From NCBI GenBank assembly GCA_040005095.1, contig JBDTZN010000009.1, positions 1-47,651 of the forward strand: DNA of 47,651 nucleotides. Direction: 5' to 3'. A program made the position numbers and the translations under genes. Positions within the stretch are counted from its first letter, which is position 1. Each line of letters starts with the position of its first letter. Positions 47,243-47,651 of this stretch are shown here, one piece after another. The notes under the pieces were generated by a model. The model made no database searches. It was not told where the DNA came from and saw only the letters and a program-made list of their open reading frames with translations. This DNA is from UBA5186 sp040005095. Its GTDB lineage: Bacteria; Actinomycetota; Thermoleophilia; Gaiellales; Gaiellaceae.

Positions 47243-47479
47243 GTGCAGAGACTCGTAGGCGCGTTGCTCTTGTTGGCAGCGGCGGCTGGGGCCGCCATCG
47301 GCGGCTTCTGGGCCTTTATGAAGGCAAACGGTGCGGAAGTGGACATCTGCAGCGGGCCGAGTTGCAGGAGCGGCTGGTACTACGCCGGACCGATCCTCGT
47401 GGCTGCCATAGTGCTCGGAGGGATTGGTGTGGTGCTTCTCCGTGGCAAGCGGCAGGGCCCCCGCTCGGGCGGCGTCTGA
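47243..47479 (+). CDS. small two-helix membrane protein
   Basis: 78-aa protein with two transmembrane helices (about residues 4-25, LVGALLLLAAAAGAAIGGFWAF, and 48-67, YYAGPILVAAIVLGGIGVVLL) joined by a loop with two Cys (DICSGPSCRSGW) that could form a disulfide. GTG 47243 is preferred; TTG 47204 would add a polar N-terminus that runs through the palindrome. No function can be assigned. Confidence 0.6.
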   Translation: MQRLVGALLLLAAAAGAAIGGFWAFMKANGAEVDICSGPSCRSGWYYAGPILVAAIVLGGIGVVLLRGKRQGPRSGGV

Positions 47480-47524
47480 CTTCCTAGCCGAACCCCAATC
47501 CCCGGCACAGCCGTTGAACCAACG

Positions 47525-47651
47525 ATGGCCCCCATCGCGGTTACGACCGACTCCGCAGACCCGCCGGTCGCGATCGTCGAGCTCACAGGCGAGCACGACG
47601 GTCTCACCGCGGACCTGATCGAGCAGGAGCTCGCGCGGCTCCACGACGCCG
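47525..47651 (+). CDS. STAS-domain protein (anti-sigma factor antagonist-like), cut by window edge
   Basis: The first 42 codons are visible: a short N-terminal tail, then VAIVELTGEHDGLTADLIEQELARLHDA, which matches the beginning of a STAS domain (first strand with the E-L-x-G-E-H-D turn, then a helix) as in SpoIIAA-like anti-anti-sigma factors. The phosphorylatable Ser region is beyond the window. ATG 47525 is the likely start. The family call rests on a short stretch. Confidence 0.6.
   Translation, partial: MAPIAVTTDSADPPVAIVELTGEHDGLTADLIEQELARLHDA

Noticed and set aside
1..47651. CRISPR arrays, insertion sequences or prophage genes
   Set aside because: No regularly spaced repeats, transposase, integrase or phage structural genes were seen.

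Overview
The window is about 47.7 kb of very GC-rich DNA (I judge roughly 70% GC by eye) with actinobacterial traits: GTG/TTG starts, TANNNT boxes 6-8 nt upstream of start codons (a leaderless-mRNA layout), ECF sigma/anti-sigma pairs, a Caa3_CtaG protein, Tat genes, and many CAP, beta-propeller and RTX-type secreted proteins. The gene mix fits a deep-branching actinobacterium of the Thermoleophilia/Gaiellales kind. That placement is inference. There is no phage, insertion sequence or CRISPR array; this is ordinary chromosome with some unusual features.

Layout. 1-3.3 kb: four tRNAs (Leu, partial; Arg; His; Arg) among repeat hairpins, a small ABM-like protein, a D-2-hydroxyacid dehydrogenase and an unknown secreted protein. 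3.3-9.7 kb: a CAP protein, AI-2E/PerM-type permease, cyclophilin, histidine phosphatase and GNAT enzyme, then tatA-tatC, a ferritin-like protein and a divergent SigK/RskA-like pair. 9.7-17.2 kb: tRNA-Gly, CtaG, a creatininase-family amidohydrolase, tRNA-Pro, a gene-free structured region, a second CAP protein, a GAF-rich histidine kinase with its response regulator, ispH, a lipoprotein and a zinc-ribbon protein. 17.2-28.5 kb: a variant IleS, GNAT, thioredoxin, a DUF2231-like protein, a diacylglycerol-kinase-like enzyme, a membrane glycosyltransferase-like protein, serine hydrolase/Rid, a carboxylate-amine ligase and an RTX protein. 28.5-36.3 kb: a second ECF sigma with a membrane-anchored propeller, a two-domain M74-M14 peptidoglycan hydrolase, a probable selenocysteine peroxiredoxin, a GT-C-like membrane protein and LtrA. 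36.3-47.7 kb: fabI, a 1129-aa subtilase flanked by two copies of a structured element, an SDR enzyme, a six-gene minus-strand run (HAD phosphatase, acpS, nnr, alr, CCA-transferase family, methyltransferase), an ArfB/ICT1-like hydrolase and a truncated STAS protein.

Strongest points. (1) The peroxiredoxin at 32941-33414 has an in-frame TGA exactly where the peroxidatic cysteine belongs, followed at the right distance by a hairpin matching the bacterial SECIS description, and no cysteine anywhere else. (2) IleS has GVHH in place of the HIGH signature and EMHNS in place of KMSKS, the signature reported for mupirocin hyper-resistant IleS2. (3) Two ~115-nt elements with fixed spacing of conserved boxes and compensatory changes in a hairpin lie in direct orientation on either side of the subtilase gene. 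(4) A 20-nt AT-rich palindrome occurs twice, once over the ileS stop codon and once inside a membrane-protein gene.
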